Source of the DNA: a virus
Direction: 5' to 3' (one strand)
Virus record (IMG/VR): IMGVR_UViG_3300020720_000022
Span: 1-24,124 of that record
Length of the DNA stretch: 24,124 bases
Under the pieces are notes generated by a model. The model had not been told where the DNA came from and ran no database searches. It saw only the letters and a program-made list of their open reading frames with translations. Positions 22,360-24,124 of the stretch are shown in pieces. The translations under genes were made by a program, and so were the position numbers. How positions within the stretch are numbered: position 1 is the stretch's first letter; each line of letters begins with the position of its first letter.

Positions 22360-22809
22360 ATGTCAGACCCGTTTGGAATAACAGAAGGAGTAAAAACTCT
22401 TTCCGGTAGTCTTGATGCAAGCCGGGAAGCGGCTAAAGGTTTATCTAAAAGTATTGAAAGTGTTCAGCAAGACGGTATAGACGTAGCGCAACGCAAGGCA
22501 AATGAAAGACGTAGGGCGGCACGGGAAGCAGAACATAAAAAACAAACGGCATTAATAAAAGCATTGGAAGATTGGAATAAAAAGAAGCAAATTAGCGACC
22601 AAGAAGCAAAGTTAAAAATAGACTTTGTTAAGAAGTACGGCGCTAAAGAATGGGATGCAGTATTAAGAATTAAGTTGGATATTGAAAATATGGAACGCAA
22701 AGCAAACGAAGAATATCAGCATGACCTTAAAGAAGTGCGTAGAATTCAATTTATTTGTTTTGCAGTAGCGGCTTTAATTGCCTGGTATTTGACCTGGGGT
22801 ATTAAATGA
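22360..22809 (+). CDS. Long coiled-coil protein with C-terminal membrane anchor
   Basis: 149 residues. Residues about 10-130 are helical and highly charged (QRKANERRRAAREAEHKKQT, DQEAKLKIDFVKK). Residues 131-146 (FICFAVAALIAWYLTW) form one membrane segment very close to the C-terminus. Typical inner-membrane spanins have the anchor at the N-terminus, so this is reversed relative to Rz, although the size and charge are similar. The soluble part probably faces the cytoplasm. Its stop overlaps the start of a 26-codon membrane gene (ATGA). The role in lysis is inferred from position only. Confidence 0.75.
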   Translation: MSDPFGITEGVKTLSGSLDASREAAKGLSKSIESVQQDGIDVAQRKANERRRAAREAEHKKQTALIKALEDWNKKKQISDQEAKLKIDFVKKYGAKEWDAVLRIKLDIENMERKANEEYQHDLKEVRRIQFICFAVAALIAWYLTWGIK

Positions 22810-22886
22810 ACGAAAGATGGCTATGGTTTTTTACAGCATTGTGTATTTGGCTTATTGCGGGAATTTTAATTATGGGAACTTACTAA
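22806..22886 (+). CDS. 26-residue membrane miniprotein
   Basis: ATG 22806 overlaps the previous stop as ATGA, and TAA is at 22884-22886. The product starts MNERWLWFFTALCIW and continues as one hydrophobic segment to GILIMGTY. It is a single membrane helix with a short charged N-terminus. Without it there is a 101-base gap in an otherwise tightly packed cassette. Strict translational coupling and coherent hydrophobic composition support a real gene. Possible roles are a holin regulator or a small toxin-like lysis factor; none is proven. Confidence 0.6.
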   Translation: MNERWLWFFTALCIWLIAGILIMGTY

Positions 22887-22910
22887 TATGTTTAGCATAA
22901 GGAAAACATC

Positions 22911-23318
22911 ATGTCTTTAGACCCTATTTCAGCCGCACTTGACCTTGGCGGCAAACTAATTGACCATTTCTTTCCGGACCCAGCACAAGCGGCCGATGCC
23001 AAATTAAAGTTATTGGCACTTCAACAAAGTGGCGATTTGGCCACAATGACTGCACAAACTGATATTAATAAAGCGGAAGCCACAAATTCATCCGTATTCG
23101 TGTCAGGATGGCGCCCAGCAATCGGTTGGGTATGCGCCCTAGCATTGGCCTACCAATACTTATTTAGACCCCTTGCTGGCACCGTAGCGGGTGTTCTTGG
23201 CGTTACTATTCCCCCTTTGCCTGGCCTTGATGACAATTTATGGCAACTCATGATGGGTATGCTTGGTATGGGCGGTTTACGTACTTTTGAAAAGATTCAG
23301 GGAGTTGCTTCAAAATGA
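22911..23318 (+). CDS. Holin, GTA three-transmembrane type
   Basis: 135 residues; AAGGAAAA precedes the ATG. The family pattern is clear: PISAALDLGGKLIDHFFPDP (5-24), an Ala/Gln-rich helix, then SGWRPAIGWVCALALAYQYL (65-84) and GMLGMGGLRTFEKIQG (116-131). GWRP-x-x-GW followed by a Tyr-rich helix and G-x-R-x-x-EK at the end is the signature of the 3TM holins described for gene transfer agents. It should form inner-membrane lesions that let the endolysin, which has no signal peptide, reach the wall. Its stop overlaps the next start by ATGA. Confidence 0.85.
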   Translation: MSLDPISAALDLGGKLIDHFFPDPAQAADAKLKLLALQQSGDLATMTAQTDINKAEATNSSVFVSGWRPAIGWVCALALAYQYLFRPLAGTVAGVLGVTIPPLPGLDDNLWQLMMGMLGMGGLRTFEKIQGVASK

Positions 23319-23527
23319 ACAACAAGGAACATATTCTGACGATTGCCGCATGGTCATTAGTTTGTGTTGTAGTGGCTATGTTAGCTATGTTTGCTTTTGC
23401 AGTAATTGACCCAAACGTTGACGATGAAAAAGTATTTCAAATTATTGGCCCAGCATTTCAAACTATTGTTGGTGGTTTTATTGGTCTTATTACTGGCATA
23501 AAGATTGGTAATAGCGATGACGAATGA
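23315..23527 (+). CDS. Small two-segment membrane protein of the lysis cassette
   Basis: 70 residues, ATGA overlap with the holin. Two membrane segments, residues 8-31 and 43-63 (IIGPAFQTIVGGFIGLITGI), are joined by an acidic loop (DPNVDDEK), with an acidic tail (NSDDE). Size and layout fit a class II holin or an antiholin. It ends 11 bases inside the endolysin gene, so the two are translationally linked. No family name is certain. Confidence 0.8.
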   Translation: MNNKEHILTIAAWSLVCVVVAMLAMFAFAVIDPNVDDEKVFQIIGPAFQTIVGGFIGLITGIKIGNSDDE

Positions 23528-24107
23528 CCAGCTAATTGCTTTAGGTATTGACGAAAAATGGTTAGAGCCATTAAATACTACGTTTGATAAATACGAAATT
23601 AATACCCCAAAACGTCAAGCTGGCTTTATTGGTCAATGTCAACATGAATCCGGCAATTTTAAAACGCTAGAAGAAAATCTTCATTACAACGCCGGCGCTT
23701 TAATGCGTGTATGGCCTTCTAGGTTTCCTGATGCCAATACTGCTGAAAAGTACGACAACAATCCCCAGGCAATAGCCAATAAAGTTTATGCCGGACGTAT
23801 GGGCAATACAGAAGATGGTGACGGCTGGAAATACCACGGTAGGGGCGTTATTCAGCTAACCGGTAAGGATAACTATGTATTTTGTGGACAAGCCCTTAAA
23901 CTGCCTTTAATGGACAATCCTGACCTATTATTAGAGCCAATGAACGCTATGCTATCTGCTGGATGGTTTTGGAATAAACGTGGCCTAAACGCCACGGCTG
24001 ATGTGTCAGGTTGGGAAGAAATTACTCGAAAAATTAACGGCGGTGTGTTGGGTTTAGACGACAGAATTGCTAAAATTACTAAAGCATTACAAATCTTGGA
24101 AGGATAA
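23517..24107 (+). CDS. Endolysin, glycoside hydrolase family 19
   Basis: 196 residues from ATG 23517; an upstream in-frame TTG (23505) is less likely. QCQHESGNFKTLEENLHYNA (40-59) holds the GH19 catalytic acid E44 and the probable base E53. GWKYHGRGVIQLTGKDNY (103-120) is the conserved substrate-cleft motif, and AGWFWNKRGLN (148-158) also fits the family. The enzyme should cleave the glycan strands of peptidoglycan. There is no signal peptide or separate binding domain, so export depends on the holin. The AGC-GATG start lies within the end of the preceding membrane gene. Confidence 0.92.
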   Translation: MTNDQLIALGIDEKWLEPLNTTFDKYEINTPKRQAGFIGQCQHESGNFKTLEENLHYNAGALMRVWPSRFPDANTAEKYDNNPQAIANKVYAGRMGNTEDGDGWKYHGRGVIQLTGKDNYVFCGQALKLPLMDNPDLLLEPMNAMLSAGWFWNKRGLNATADVSGWEEITRKINGGVLGLDDRIAKITKALQILEG

Positions 24108-24110
24108 AAA

Positions 24111-24124
24111 ATGGCTACAAATTT
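24111..24124 (+). CDS. Partial gene leaving the right edge
   Basis: ATG 24111 follows GGATAAAAA after the endolysin stop and opens a frame Met-Ala-Thr-Asn that is cut by the window edge. The ribosome binding context and three-base spacing suggest a real start, but nothing can be said about the product. A spanin or further lysis gene would fit the position. Confidence 0.45.

Noticed and set aside
23505-23519. TTG start for the endolysin
   Set aside because: ATG 23517 follows in frame and begins the GH19 family-like sequence.
1-24124. Dcm-type CCWGG, AGCT or GGCC avoidance
   Set aside because: These words are seen in several places, for example CCAGG near 1912 and many AGCT and GGCC, so the depletion noted is specific for GATC and GCWGC.
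1-24124. tRNA, integrase, transposase or defence genes
   Set aside because: None could be identified on either strand; the window is all morphogenesis and lysis.

Overview
The window is the virion-assembly and lysis half of a tailed phage (or a prophage of the same type) with a P22-like podovirus morphogenesis module. Every convincing gene lies on the + strand. Genes are tightly packed, with ATGA and TAATG stop/start overlaps and AAGGA-type ribosome binding sites. G+C looks close to 40% by eye. No integrase, repressor, tRNA, IS element or CRISPR array is visible. The host cannot be read from the sequence. The mix of genes (phage GroES, GTA-type holin, GH19 endolysin, cupin-SET protein) resembles environmental, probably aquatic, phages of Gram-negative bacteria, but that is inference.

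Layout. 1-670: two small genes between two terminator hairpins. 698-1900: phage GroES co-chaperonin, small basic and acidic proteins, and a probable small terminase. 1878-7523: large terminase, P22-type portal, scaffold and P22-type coat protein. 7582-8028: small coat-adjacent protein, then a strong terminator (8051-8078). 8123-13062: beta-rich small virion proteins, a 162-residue tail protein and a 1025-residue tail fibre with a glycine-rich tip that share an N-terminal anchor, then two conserved small fibre-associated genes. 13064-16160: gp4-like and gp10-like head-tail connector/plug proteins, both carrying inserted copies of the same beta-rich module. 16160-17262: a small protein and a cupin plus SET-domain fusion. 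17235-21373: three DNA-ejection proteins, the last with an N-terminal M15 zinc peptidase domain. 21376-22098: tailspike-type head-binding domain joined to a tail-collar receptor tip. 22098-24107: lysis cassette with five consecutive membrane genes (one only 26 codons long) and a GH19 endolysin. A further gene starts at 24111 and leaves the window.

How it works together. TerS/TerL package DNA through the portal into a procapsid built from coat and scaffold; the phage GroES probably adapts host GroEL for folding a phage protein. gp4-like and gp10-like proteins close the portal, fibres and spike bind the host, the M15-bearing ejection set opens peptidoglycan and carries DNA across the envelope, and holin plus GH19 endolysin end the cycle.

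Most notable observations: GATC does not occur even once and GCWGC occurs once in 24 kb, a double word-avoidance signature suggesting restriction pressure; the module insertions in gp4-like and gp10-like proteins, one apparently split by a second module; the cupin-SET fusion among virion genes; and the hidden 26-codon membrane gene.
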